Shown in pieces: positions 32,130 to 43,260 of a stretch of 64,000 nucleotides of DNA (the first letter of the stretch is position 1; each line of letters opens with the position of its first letter). This stretch comes from Bathynomus jamesi. Lineage: Eukaryota; Arthropoda; Malacostraca; Isopoda; Cirolanidae. The DNA is taken from assembly GCA_023014485.1 (NCBI GenBank), contig JAJOZX010001567.1:172501-236500 (forward strand), written 5' to 3'. The position numbers and the translations under genes are program-made. The notes under the pieces are model-generated. The model was not told where the DNA came from and searched no databases. It was given only the letters and a program-made list of their open reading frames with translations.

Positions 32130-33145
32130 CATATAAAGGCTATAAAATGAAATAAATCTTGATTTTAAACTTATATAATAATATAATCTACATTTAAAAC
32201 AAAAAATATTACTAACGCTCTTTTCTCCATGTTGAATATTTTACCGAGAATTCCACGAAAAGGAAATTATATTTTCTCTTTAGAAATTATAAATTACTTT
32301 TTAAAAAAAATGTAAAACTTCTATATGCAAACTGGAAATGTTTTATTTTGAAGGAAATGATATCTTTGAGTGAAAGATGTGTGGAAATGGTTTCCACAGA
32401 AAATAAATTTTTGTTAAAATTTAAAGATATTACTCTATTTTTTTATAAATTTAGATATCGATCTTTTAATCTCTAATACTCTATAAATTGACTTAATATC
32501 TGTAATAGATATCTGCCAAACCAGTGACAGCCTAACAACTCTCTCCAGTATTGCCAAATCTATAATTTTAAATGGACAACGCCTAAATTCTGAATGTTCC
32601 CTTCAGCTAAGATCAGTCACATAAAAGGGTTAATAATTATAAAACCAAAATTTAAAATTTATTTGCTAACATCATTATCAGACTAAAATTTTGCAACTTT
32701 AATAATCTCTTGTAAACGTGATACTACGGGCAGCGTGATGGTTGATGGAAGTGCCCGAGAGTTCAGAAGGCTGTTGTCGCCAGGTGCTTTAAGGTCAAGG
32801 GAGTGCCTGTTATAAATCCTATGAAACAAGTGTAGTGAACACGTTCGAATTTCACTATAACTGCTCCGTTAGTCTATTTTTGTGTAAAGTGCATTATTCG
32901 GTGAAATAAACTCTGTTTAGGATAACGTCTCATTTTTATCCTTTTCACGAAAGCCAAGCGATTCTTTCTCTCAACGCATCGAGAAAAATGGACGCTTAAG
33001 ACGAGGGCATAAGTTGTGCCCGACGCCTGCAGTCAGATCGAGTTTGGTTTGAAGAATCTGTAAGTAAGCGGTATACACATCGGCTGTAGGGGCAGCGTAG
33101 CAACATACTGAGTTACCTAAAAAAGGGGATAGAGAAAAGAAGAAA
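32127..33145. other. Unassigned DNA
   Basis: About 32720-33120 has more balanced composition, but I see no coding or repeat identity. Confidence 0.45.
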
Positions 33146-33149
33146 CACC

Positions 33150-33153
<4 letters not shown>

Positions 33154-33190
<37 letters not shown>
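33154..33190. repeat. (GT)n
   Basis: A GT run. Confidence 0.96.
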
Positions 33191-33194
33191 TGTG

Positions 33195-33673
33195 TTATAT
33201 ATCTTCCCATCCGCCGACAAATGTATGTAAAAAAAAAAACAACTGGGAAGTTTTTAAGTATTCTATTTTACATATTTTTACATATAGATATAGTAATAAT
33301 TAAAAAGATAATTGTATCTGTGGTAAGCTTCATGAATTAGAGCCCAATTACTGCGTTACAATATTTTACACATATAATAGACTGTAAATCTGGTGTTTAC
33401 ATTTCAATTACATTTTACGCGTAACTCCTCCATAACGTTCCTGTATTTTTTGTCAGTAAATTTCATGTAACTATTATTACATGTGTAACTATCTCATAAC
33501 AAACGTGCATTTGAAATAAACAATATTTTTTAGGGGGAACTGAAGCACACAAAGCGGTAGATAAGAAATTTAATTATAATCATACATGTCTCAAACTACA
33601 CCTAAAAATTATAAGTAAAAATGATAATTAAAACCAAACGAACTAGGTACGTATAATCCTGAAAAAAAAAATC

Positions 33674-33676
<3 letters not shown>
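33195..33676. other. Unassigned AT-rich DNA
   Basis: Nothing recognised. Confidence 0.5.
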
Positions 33677-33705
<29 letters not shown>

Positions 33706-33706
<1 letters not shown>

Positions 33707-33817
33707 CTGACGAGGTGTAGCTTTGAATACACGAAAGGCCTTGGAATCGTTTTTCTTTTTCCTTGTGGGTTTGCAACATTCATTCATTTCACGTGTTTTA
33801 TTGTGAAATTCATTCCA
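33706..33817 (+). mobile_element. Hairpin-family element, single arm
   Basis: It begins right after a TA run with CTGACGAGGTGTAGCTTTGA, continues ATACACGAAAGGCCTTGGAA and CTTGTGGGTTTGCAACATTC, and ends AAATTCATTCC followed by TA repeats. Only the right arm of the palindrome is present. Confidence 0.7.
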
Positions 33818-33841
33818 TATATATATATATATATATATACC

Positions 33842-33892
<51 letters not shown>
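33818..33892. repeat. (TA)n
   Basis: A TA tract with one CCG interruption. Confidence 0.95.
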
Positions 33893-33895
<3 letters not shown>

Positions 33896-33981
33896 GAGAG
33901 GAGGGGCGACAAGCTTGACCTTCGTGAAATGAGGAATCATCGCGGCGCGGAACCTTTGAAAGGTTGAAAGGTATATATATA

Positions 33982-34053
33982 CAGGGTGCCCTAAAAGTCC
34001 TGGCCCATAATGTACAAAATCATAGACTTTGGAGCAGGACTTCTGAGACACCT
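33982..34053. mobile_element. 72-bp mariner-type MITE
   Basis: The left end CAGGGTGCCCTAAAAGTCCT and the right end, inverted, AGGTGTCTCAGAAGTCCTG form an imperfect hairpin in TA-rich surroundings. Confidence 0.65.
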
Positions 34054-34225
34054 ATATATATATATATACACACAAGGGGCACTCCATATATAAGGTTGTA
34101 ACATATATTCTGCTCGATGTTTTAGTTCATTCAAAACAAAAATTAAAGGACTTATAAGGACAAATTTGCTCGAATTTCTAGTTTATTCACAACAAAAATT
34201 AAATGACATAATGACAAATTAATCA

Positions 34226-35248
34226 TCAATATAATTCCCTTCTTTTTCTATAACCTCCTCCCACCTGTAGAAAAGTTTTTTTATGCCACGTTCGAAGAAA
34301 TTCCCTTGGTTTCGAGTTAAAAAAAGCGATCACTTCGTTTTCGATAGCTTCCCTGGACTGCAACTTTTGGCCATCTAGGTGGTGTTGCAGACTTCTGAAT
34401 AAATGGTAGTCTGAAGGTGCGATGTCCGGAGAACAAGGTGGATGAGACATTTTTTCCCCAACCAAATGCCTCCAATTGGGCAGTGGTGATTCGAGCAGTG
34501 CGAGGGCGCTCGTTATCCTGGTGGAATAGAACACCTCTGTGATTAATTAATGCGGGACGTTTTTCTTGCAATGCCATCTTCAATCGTTGGAGTTGTTGGC
34601 AGTAGACTTCAGCTGTGATTGTTTGGTTATCTGGCAGAAGCTCAAAATGAATAATTCCTCGCATATCCCACCAAACGCATAGCAAAATTTTCTTTGGATG
34701 GGGTCCATTCCGTGGCTGAGGTTCAGGCTTTGCTTCACGGCTAAGCCACTGATGTCGACGCTTAATATTGTTATAGAGGACCCATTTTTCATCCCCAGTG
34801 AAGATCCGATTCAAAACCGGTGCCTGCAGTTGCCGAGAATGCAGTGATGTGCAAATATCGATTCGATGTTGAAGATTCGCTTGTAACAAATCATGCGGAA
34901 CCCATTTTCCAACCTTCACTACTTTTCCTAACAGCTTCAAATGACGAAGAATGGTCATATGGATAACGCCGAGTTGCAGGCCAAGTTCTCTTACAGTTAC
35001 CGTTGGGTTTTCCTCCACTGTTGCTTTCAGCAACACTTCATCTAACTCATTTGGTCGTCCTGTTCGTTGATAATCTTTCAGACTGAAGTCTCCATTTCTG
35101 AACTTCTCAAACCATCTCCTACACATCCATTCGCTCACAACATCATTTCCATAAACTCTTTGAATGTTTTTTGCGGATTCACAGCGTTAGATCCTTTATG
35201 GAACTCATACAGCATCACATGTCGAATGTGCTCTTTCGTGGGCTCCAT
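34226..35248 (-). pseudogene. Mariner transposase 1, two frameshifts
   Basis: From ATG at 35248 (MEPTKEHIRHVMLYEFHKGS) the protein has an N-terminal paired helix-turn-helix region with WFEKFRNGDFSLKD, GRPNELDE and LGVIHMTILRHL. The catalytic core carries FTGDEKWVLYNN (first Asp), FHQDNERPRTA (second Asp) and CSPDIAPSDYHLFRSL (third Asp), a mariner-type D,D,D arrangement. It ends at 34226. Family proteins are about 340-350 residues, which fits. One shift lies near 35186 and another near 34450. The sequence between them is open, so decay is recent. Such enzymes bind the terminal repeats and integrate at TA. Confidence 0.93.
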
Positions 35249-35664
35249 GCTTTTTCAATTACTGTAATATCGTAGGGGTGGCGTTGTAACTGTATGAAAA
35301 ACACCAGAGAAACTATTCATTAGCCTAATCCTACACTAGGCTAAGTCACTCTGTATCATTCTGTATCGTGATAAAACCTGTGCGAACCTGTCGCCGCATG
35401 TATTTTGCAACATTTCTAAAACTATTTCACATTATCTTGAGGTTATTCTATTATCTATCGTCCGTTTTCTAATCGAGCAGAATTTATATTACAACCTGAT
35501 ATTTTGTCCCACCCTTTTTTTTTAGCTAACTAATAGGTCATGGGGCTGAAATGTCTTTTGGGCAGTAAGTTTGAATTTTCTGCGCCTCACATAACCGGAT
35601 TTTTCTAGTTTGAACCTTCCCTTCTTGTATAAAACCGCTTTTAAACGCCTTGTATAAAACCGAT

Positions 35665-37076
35665 GGTTAACGCAGTTTCGAAAATGGCGCCTGACAGTGA
35701 TGTGCGTCGTGAAGAGAGAGCTGTTATCGAGTTCTTAACCGCAGAGAAGGAAACAGTTGGAAATATTCACAAACGTCTACAAAATCGGCTGTGACATCTC
35801 ACACTGTGCAACGTGCTAACAGCACCATTCGATCAAATCGGCGCGTCACATACAAGGAGCTAATTCAATGAATTAGTGAAGGAAGTGTGAATACGATAAT
35901 TCAGCAACTGGGATACTCAAAAGTGTGTTCACGGTTTGTTCCTCGCGAACTGAGTGAAAATCACAAAACCCAAAGAAAAGAAATTGCCTCTGAGTCGTTG
36001 GTTCGATACGAGACAGAAGGGATGACTTCCTTTCACGAATTGTGACTGGGGATGAGACTTGGGACACCACTTTGAACCTGAAACAAAACGCCAATCCATG
36101 GAGTGGCATCACGCAGACTCCCCACGCAAGAAAAAGTTCAAAATGGCTCCCTCCTGCAGGAAAGGTTGTGGTCACCATCTTCTGGGACATGAAAAGTGTG
36201 ATTCTGCTGGACATTATGAAGAAAGGACAAACAATCAACTCAGAGGCATATATTGCTGCCCTACAGAGACTCCAGAGACGTATAAAGCGAGTTCGACCGG
36301 AGACAAAACTGGAAGACGTCTTTCTTTTGCACGATAACGCATATAACCCAACAACTTCTGTGCTTTCTTTTCCACCTCTACGCACTGTTTCGTAAACTTA
36401 AGGTCACTGCTAATTAGCACACCCAAGTCCTTCTCCAAATCAGTCGCCTCGATATTACACCCCAACATCGAGTAGTCCAACTTGGGATTGGCGTAGCCAA
36501 TGTGCATCACCTTGCATTTACCCAAGTTAAACAGCATTTGCCATTTTTCCGACCACTCTCCTATCCTACCTAGGTCCGCACGCAGTTGCTCGATCGCTTC
36601 GGGCGTCCCAACATTGGCCCCAAGCTTCGTGTCAGCGAATTTGGCGATCCTACTGACGATGCCACCGTCGATATCATTTATATAAATGATAAACAACAGC
36701 GGCCCCAAAACGGAACCCTGAGGAACCCCGCTAGTAATCGAGGCTCAACCCGAACTAGCCCCTTTAATTACAACCTTATGCCGCCTATTCTTCAGCCAGT
36801 TGTTTGCAAACAAGAGAAGTCATCACAAAAATGCGCTTGACTGTGTTACCCCACCCTCCATACAGCCCAGATCTGGTACTTTCAGACTTCCATTTGTTTG
36901 GGCCAATGAAGGATGCTATTCGTGAAAGAAAGTTTCAGAGTGACGATGAGGTTGTTGAGGAGATTAAGAGGTGGCTCCAGTGGAACCCAGCGGACTTTTA
37001 TCAGCAAGAAATAAAGGCCCTTGTTTCGAGGTGGAGGAAAGCCGTAGAAAAGGATGGAGACTATATGCAAAAATAA
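35665..37076 (+). pseudogene. Mariner transposase 2, frameshifted and split by a LINE fragment
   Basis: It reads from ATG 35665 (MVNAVSKMAPDSDVRREERA) through FLTAEKETVGNIHKRLQN and FVPRELSENHKTQRKEIASE. The catalytic blocks are VTGDETW (first Asp), SPRKKKFKMAPS in a second frame, VFLLHDNA (second Asp) and, beyond the insertion, YSPDLVLSDFHLFGPMKDA (third Asp). The C-terminus is WRKAVEKDGDYMQK and a stop at 37074-37076. At least three frame changes and the insert at 36342-36802 destroy it. Sequence blocks differ from mariner 1, so this is a different mariner subfamily, not a duplicate. Confidence 0.9.
36342..36802 (-). pseudogene. LINE A-family RT fragment inserted in mariner 2
   Basis: On the minus strand it runs from NWLKNRR-like sequence through GPLLFIIYINDIDGGIVSRI, FAD-TK, and MLFNLGKCKVMHIGYANPK to QKLLGYM, closely matching 14819-15275 of LINE A. 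Both ends lie inside the coding region: there is no 3' UTR, tail or 5' end. One codon of the FADD catalytic pair is missing (FADTK), so even as protein it would be dead. Mariner coding stops at HDNA on one side and resumes with QTREVITKMRLTVLPH on the other, so little mariner sequence was lost. Confidence 0.88.
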
Positions 37077-37182
37077 AAACTTGTAAAAAAGGTATGTAAC
37101 TACTTGTGTACAAAATTCCTGGAAATTACAAGGAAACTTGGAAAGAAAAAAAAGGTGGGGCAAAATATATTGAGTGGCCCTC

Positions 37183-37187
<5 letters not shown>

Positions 37188-37252
<65 letters not shown>

Positions 37253-37265
37253 TGTGTATATATAT
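37188..37265. repeat. (TA)n
   Basis: A TA tract flanking the composite mariner. Confidence 0.95.
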
Positions 37266-37391
37266 GAAAACACGTCTGACACACAATTTGTTTCTCCTTT
37301 TTTAAACAGTTTGAAAGTTACATGTTTTACTTGTGATTTATTCTGAGCAGTTTTAAAGATTTATTTTAACATGTTTGATATAACTAGCAAA

Positions 37392-38430
37392 AAACTGCCC
37401 CACGGGCGGGATATTTTTGCTAGTTCCTGCGGAAGGCTGTTATTACCCTTCGGGCAATACATATTTACTGTACAGTCATGATACTAATATGTGTTGGTAT
37501 TACAGTCCAGAATATTGTTTAGGAAACATGTTTTATTTATCTTTGACAAAGAAGAATGCGACGTGAATGTAAAAATTCCCAATGGCCTACTTTGTATTCA
37601 ATTTGTGGCAGAATAACTTTGTTAAAAATGAAAAAATTTCAGAGCAATTTTTTTTTTCTTATTCAAGACAATAATACTTCGTGAAACGCTACACTACATT
37701 GTTGGTAAAAGTTCCTTGTTTCTCCACGTATCCGGTTTTGGAGAGAATCCTTAAATTTTCTGATTTTCCCACTCGGTTCATGGAAACGTAAAGTTGACCG
37801 TGCGAGAAGAAATCATTTTTCAGGTAGATGCCACCTTTTTCCGGGTTTGACCTTTTCATTAGCTCACGAATCGTTTAAATTTTAAATGCATCTTCGCAGA
37901 TTTTACTTGAAGCTCACGAAGCAGTTAAATTTCAAATACAACGTGTCACATTTTTTTTTACCTATCATGGCTTCCGATGCGTAGCTTAAAATTTTAATGG
38001 CTACATTCTTTTCTAAATTTATTCACGAACTTGATTTCCTTCATTCAACGAAAGTGTATGAAACTCTGTAGAAGCATTTTGGGACTTGGTTTACTTGAGA
38101 CTTTAATGATAGGGAAGGTCACCAGTCGTCACTTCTATAACATTTTATATTTTTCTAATAGCCAGAAAAGCAGAGCAACAAATTCACGAAAGAAAGCAAC
38201 CATTAAAATTTTGAGTGTCGGATCCCAAGACCAATGGGACAAAATCTTGAAATTTAAGTGCTTCGTGCTTCAGCATATAATTTTTGGGGGACACCCGATC
38301 TGAAAAGAAATTTGCCAAAAGCACGCCAGGGATCCCAGAGGGTGAAGTCACCAAGTTTCAGAAAAATCGGTCCAGCCGTTTAGACCTGAAAAGGAGACAG
38401 ACAGACAGACGGAAAACAGACATGCGGTGA
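37392..38430 (-). mobile_element. Possible Helitron-like non-autonomous element
   Basis: Read on the minus strand, the right side (38425 downward) has CTGTCTGTCTGTCTCC, AAACGGCTGGACCGATTTTT and AACTTGGTGACTTC, the same layout as R4 at 6975 and 12001. The far end (37392-37425) has a GCCCGTGGGGC hairpin and then AGTTTTTTGCTAG followed by T. This fits the hairpin-plus-CTRR terminus of Helitrons inserted at A-T. No Rep/helicase coding is present. The link between the two ends as one element is inference. Confidence 0.4.
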
Positions 38431-38446
38431 ATTATGGTATGATGAT

Positions 38447-38612
38447 CTACAGATCTACAGATCTACAGAAGCTAAGGCTAACAAAGACTCTAAGATCCAC
38501 TCTAAAGGTTAGCCCGAGAGAAAGAAGAGAGTAGGGGGTTAAAAGAAGAGAGCAGGGAATTAAAAGAAAGGAGTAGGGGGTTAAAAGAAGAGAATAAGGG
38601 GTTAAGTAAGTA
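38447..38612. repeat. (GATCTACA)n and a 21-bp tandem repeat
   Basis: Three GATCTACA-type octamers lie at about 38451-38470. The unit AGTAGGGGGTTAAAAGAAGAG is then repeated about four times with changes (38528-38607). The minus frame reads as a Leu/Thr/Pro/Tyr/Ser heptapeptide repeat, which is a by-product. Confidence 0.85.
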
Positions 38613-38934
38613 GCAAAACATATCATTCGTGGGTTAACATTCATTCAGAAAGAGATAAAGACTCACCATCATCATCCGCCGGCCACTGCCGACAAGTCGG
38701 AAAAATAGTCGAAAAGAATAGGAAAGGGGTGAAAGATGAAAAGAAGTAAAACAAGAACGCTTACAAACCATGCAAACACAGTCTTAACTCAAACATTGTT
38801 ACCATGCAAACTACAGATATGCAAGTAAAGAGAGGATAAGGAAAGAACAACAAAAAAAAAAGTATGGAGAGTATAACAAAAAGTGGATTAGTTTACGCTA
38901 CGAGAGCTACATCTAAGTTCGTGTTAGTCCAATT

Positions 38935-40063
38935 TTTTTTTCAATGTAATTTTATTGCTGGCATATCACACGCTGGCATGTCACAAGCTGGCATTAATAG
39001 TCAACAGACTCATCCTCGACCATTACCTCCAGAACTCCTGTTGCTAATTGTTTTATTTTAAACAACGTTAATATTTTTAAAATGCCTATCTAAATGGTTT
39101 TTAAACATATTAACGCTGGTAGAGTGGAGTGCACGACGGACGAGGGAAGATGATTCCATTTATCAATTACTTTAAACGTAAAAAGTTTTTAGCGATGTTA
39201 GTAATGAAACGTCTGCCACGCAACTTAAATCCGTTATTACGAGTATTGCTATTATCGAAAGTGAACAGTTTGTCAAAATTTACGTTATCGGTTTTATTAA
39301 CGATTTTGAAAACTTCAATAAGCTCCCCCCTTAATCTCCTAGTTTCGAGTGAATGCAAGTCTAACTCTTCAATCCTATCTTCATAAGACTTGTTGCGAAT
39401 GACGGAATTAGTTTCGAGGCGCGACGCTGAACCCTTTCCAACCTATCAATATCCTCTCGCAAATATGGGCACCAAAACTGAACGGGCATATTCTAAATGA
39501 GGCCTGACTAGGGACTTGTAAAGGAGCAATATAATATCCTTCGATTTAAATTCGAAATTACGCGCTATGAAGCCTAACATCCTATTAGCTTTTGCGCAAG
39601 ACTCCAGTCACTGGTTCTTAACTTTTAAATCCTTAGATACGCGTACGCTAAATCTACTTCCTCGCCAACGCTCTCAAATTGTCTATCGTCCATCGCGCAC
39701 GTGTAATTATTGCTACGAGAGCCTATATGCAAAACTTTACATTTGTGTACGTTAAATTGCATCTGCCACTTATCCGTCCACTCCATAATCCTATTTACAT
39801 CGTCTTGGAGCCTATTTCTATCGTCCACGTTAAGAACTTTACCGCCTATTTTAGTATCATCCGCGAATTTTGACACGTTATTGGTGAAGCCTACATCTAT
39901 GTCGTTAATGTAGATTACGAACAGTAATGGACCTAACACTGAACCCTGAGGGACACCGCTACCTACATCCAACCACCCCGATTCCCTACCATTAACAACG
40001 ACCCTCTGTTTCCTAGCACGAAGCCATTCCTCTAACGGTCTAACCAGTTAGCTACCTGACCAC
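38935..40063 (-). pseudogene. LINE C (CR1/Jockey-type) reverse transcriptase, decayed
   Basis: The minus strand reads ARKQRVVVNGRESGW, SGVPQGSVLGPLLFVIYIND (motif B), SKFADDTKIGGKV (motif C, about 39851-39875), and DKWQMQFNVHKCKVLHIGSR. After frame changes it continues with LLYKSLVRPHLEYA, SLETRRLRGELIEVFKIV and DKWNHLPSSVVHS, stopping near 39059. The 3' UTR ends with AATAAA (about 38952) and an A-rich tail at about 38935, so the 3' end is authentic. It is 5'-truncated within the RT palm. Two or more frame changes and stops make it inactive. It is related to but distinct from LINE A. Confidence 0.9.
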
Positions 40064-40370
40064 GTATGATGATGATGATGCAGTATGAAGTGCATATAAC
40101 TGAAGGTAAATGAAAAACAGAACTTACAATTAACTTTATTTATGAAAAGAACTTCCATGTTTGTTTCGGAGCCACATATTTTTTGGCACTTCACATGACC
40201 AGTGATTGGCCGAAAGTTGGTGCCGTAGGAAATTACCTAATACCTAGAACGACCACCTAACCTAGTGTACGCCTAAACCGGGCATGAGGTTCATCCTGAT
40301 TAGCCCAGCGTATGAAATGTGCCCAGTTGCCGAATTTGTAAAAAATCTGGTGTCCACGAAATTACATATT
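40064..40370. other. Unassigned DNA
   Basis: It starts with a short GATGATGAT run. Nothing else was recognised. Confidence 0.5.
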
Positions 40371-40460
40371 AACCTTTTAACGACGGGGATTTTTGTAGGG
40401 TAAAATTATGAATGCGTTTATTTGAAACGTTACCAGTCGTCTATAAAAAGTTAATCAAAA
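40371..40460 (+). repeat. piggyBac-like end repeat, copy 1
   Basis: TTAACCTTTTAACGACGGGG, TTTTTGTAGGGTAAAATTAT, GAATGCGTTTATTTGAAACG and TTACCA match 45722-45810. A TTAA followed by CCYTTTAA recalls piggyBac termini. No partner end was fixed. Confidence 0.45.
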
Positions 40461-40769
40461 TGAAATATATTTTACGAAGAAAACCTTTATAAATTTCCAT
40501 AAATGTACATTCCAAAATTAACAATAGCTCATCACAAGTTTATAAACTTGAGTCAAGGGAACATCGAACATGCTTACGTACGTTCAGACTCAAATTTGTA
40601 AGTAACCAAACTTCAATGTGTATTTATTACTTTATGCTTAAACTTTTCGATTCTGTTAAATTGTTTTATATAAAGGTTTGTAATATACGATAACTATTTT
40701 AATGTATACATTTCAAGTCCAGTAACTTCACTGAAATGAGATGGAAAGAGAAAATGCAATAAAGTTGGA

Positions 40770-40860
40770 AGTTTGAAGTTAGTGGGACTCGAATGCGCGT
40801 TGCGTGGTTTTGGAGTCAGTGCGCTACCGATCAGGCCATTCAGAACCCCTCTCCGTATCA
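40770..40860 (-). repeat. tRNA-like sequence
   Basis: On the minus strand GAATGGCCTGATCGGTAGCG resembles a tRNA A box and GCATTCGAGTCCCAC a B box at normal spacing. No perfect acceptor pairing was seen, so it is a SINE head or tRNA pseudogene. Confidence 0.45.
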
Positions 40861-41870
40861 AAAAATAAAGTTCGTTCAAGCAAGACCAATATTTACGCTG
40901 CTTGATCATGCTCCGTTAAATTTCCTCACCTTTATGCAAATGAGTACATTTTAAATGCAATAACCGCACTCAAATGAGATAATATGGTCCATAATCATCA
41001 ATGCTAAATTTAAATTCATTTTTAAAGAGTAATTATTCGTGCGCTTTCTCAGTTAAACTGTGAACTGACCTAAGGAAGACCAACGCGCATTCGCAGACAG
41101 AGCAGATCTCAAAATATTTTCAAGCATATTTTAATTCAAAACGAAGTTATAATATAGATCCTTCATTTATGAAAAAATCATACCATATAAAGAATATTCA
41201 GAAATACTTTTCATTCATTTCTTTAAGCACTTTTGTTATATTTTCTTATGCCATGCACGCAAATAGTAACATATATTTAGAATTACATTTAGTTGCAAAA
41301 CATGAAAATAAAAACGGGTTTATAGTTACTTTATTTTTATTAGAATCTCAGTTTTATAATATGCTATAACTGTATTATACATTATGCAAGTTATGAGACT
41401 TTACAGGTTATATCTATCTGGAGAAATTCATATACTGGTAATTCATCGTCAAAATCGTTACGCCTAAGTTAAACACATGAGAGAAATAAAAACAAATAAC
41501 AAAAAGTTACGGAGTTATTATTATTGAACCAAGTAAGGGTAAGGGTCTCAATTCCTTTTAACAAAAAAACGTTACAGAACGAAATAGCAGAGGAGAGTTT
41601 TACTTTTGTTAAGCTGAAAAAGTTACGTTGGTGTTGCTCATTGATTTCACTCTTACATAAAGGTTACACTTAAATGTATAACTGACGTGCAACGCGTGTG
41701 TAAATTTTTAGAATTGTAGTCTCAACACAAAATGAAACCCCAGTTTTGTCTTAATTTTATAAAACATCATAATTCCTAAAAACGTTTTTAGTTCATTAAC
41801 GTGCAGGATTTTAGCACGTTTAAAGATGCACCCCTTACGCAGTATTTCAGTTATTCACCCGACATAAAGA
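40861..41870. other. Unassigned DNA
   Basis: Nothing recognised. A 66-codon plus frame (41169-41369) has no motif. Confidence 0.5.
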
Positions 41871-41875
41871 AAACA

Positions 41876-42070
41876 GTGCCATAGCCCAGTGGGTAACACC
41901 GTTTCCCTATAAGCAAAGTGAAGACACTGAGGTTAGAGTTCGACTCCCGATGGTGTTAGCTGATAATAATCAAGGAATTAATGTAATAGGTCGCATTATT
42001 CTGGCTTGGGGGCTGTGTGGAAGGAATGTCCATTAAGTTCCTTTTCAGTTTCTTCTTCCTACAAAGCATT
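41876..42070 (+). mobile_element. tRNA-like SINE, second type
   Basis: It has an A-box-like ATAGCCCAGTGGGTAACACC and a B-box-like GAGTTCGACTCCCGATGGTG, then about 120 bases of tail. The block AAGTGAAGACACTGAGG recurs, diverged, at 42265-42285. Confidence 0.5.
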
Positions 42071-42221
42071 ATTACAAACACGTTAATTTTTATATGTTAA
42101 TATAGAACATATTAATAACAATTTAAGTTTCATATACATACATACATACATACATACATTACAAATACAGTGTAATAAATTTTGGCCTTACTTAGAATTC
42201 GAACCTCCTTCTCTGAAGATA

Positions 42222-42300
42222 ATATTTCTACGAGTTAAGACGCTATACACGAAGTGAAAACACTGAGAGTTTGGATTCACGTCCTGATGGTGAGTTTGTG
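42222..42300 (+). repeat. Diverged copy of the preceding tRNA-like SINE head
   Basis: GAGTTAAGACGCTATACACG, AAGTGAAAACACTGAGAGTT and CACGTCCTGATGGTGAG follow the same order as 41880-41960. Confidence 0.45.
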
Positions 42301-42845
42301 TCATCCGCAGAGTGTTTACTGGTTATTTCTTTATCTGTATCAGTATTATTATGAATAATGGTGGAGCAAGTACTGTTCCTTATAGTACGGATCTCGGATT
42401 TTGAGAGTGATATTCCTTGTACTGAAACAACTTGTTTTCGTTCCCGAGGGAAGTTATATATACATTTCCCATTTTTTCCTGCTATTCTCGTGTATTTGAG
42501 TTTATGCGCTATTATTTCACGGTTTCAGGTGCGTCGATAATACATATATAGTACTCATTTATTTGCGAGAAGCACAATCTTTTTTATCTGAACCTATAGT
42601 GATTCTTATTGAATCGCTCGGTCATGTGTCTCCACAACTTATATATTTTCTTCCTAACCACTGCTATTTAGTGAAACGTGAAGTCAGAGACACAAATCTG
42701 TAGTTCTTCGCGCATGATCTGTCTTCTCCCTTATAATATATATACAGGAACGATGTCAGCTCTCTTCAAAATGACCGATATGTTTTCTTTGTTCAAAGAT
42801 TTTCTCCATATTTAGTACAGAGGCGCAGGTCTTTCTTCCTTGCAA

Positions 42846-42885
<40 letters not shown>

Positions 42886-43170
42886 TGTCTAGCATTCCAT
42901 TTGTCAGACCTGTCGCTGAATTTTTTTCATCCGTCCTTTTGCAAGAGCGATATCGACCGGCTCGAAATCAAAGTCTGTATAATATTCTCTTTCTGTAATT
43001 CTTCAAAGGAGTTGCTGTCACATTTTTTTTTTTTTTTTACAACAGTGAAAACTGTGATTCACATTGTATCATCAGTTATTGTACAGTCTTTCAATGGCCC
43101 TATTTCTTTTCTTTTGGCTAAATTCTAAAAATAATTTTTTCTTCCTCTTTATCTGTAGGTTTTTTTATAT
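42301..43170. other. Unassigned DNA with (TTA)n
   Basis: A (TTA)n run lies at 42848-42886 and a T run at about 43023-43040. Nothing else was recognised. Confidence 0.5.
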
Positions 43171-43171
43171 A

Positions 43172-43260
43172 CAGATTTACAGATTTACAGATTTACAAAT
43201 TTATAGAGTAAGAAAGATCCACTCTTGGCTAGCCCAAGAAGGACGTTAGAAAAAGAAAAA
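43172..43260. repeat. (GATTTACA)n and a following repeat shared with 38450
   Basis: Four ACAGATTT octamers are followed by AGATCCACTCTTGGCTAGCC, paralleling GATCCACTCTAAAGGTTAGC after the octamers at 38451. The two loci therefore carry the same diverged repeat. Confidence 0.65.

Larger units (their letters stand above)
34069..37187. mobile_element. Two mariner elements joined head to head
   Basis: The outer ends match as inverted repeats: ACACACAAGGGGCACTCCAT on the left and, inverted, ACACACGAGGGCCACTCAAT on the right. Both lie in TA runs. The inner junction at about 35496-35506 joins TTACAACCTGATAT of mariner 1 directly to ATATTTTGTCCCACC of mariner 2. Mariner 1's inner motif pairs with 34092-34117 (AGGTTGTAACATATATTCTG). 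Mariner 2's pairs with 37145-37167. A single shared TA sits at the junction. Confidence 0.8.

Noticed and set aside
36500..36840. Plus-strand frames across the LINE insert in mariner 2
   Set aside because: Antisense shadows of the inserted RT fragment.
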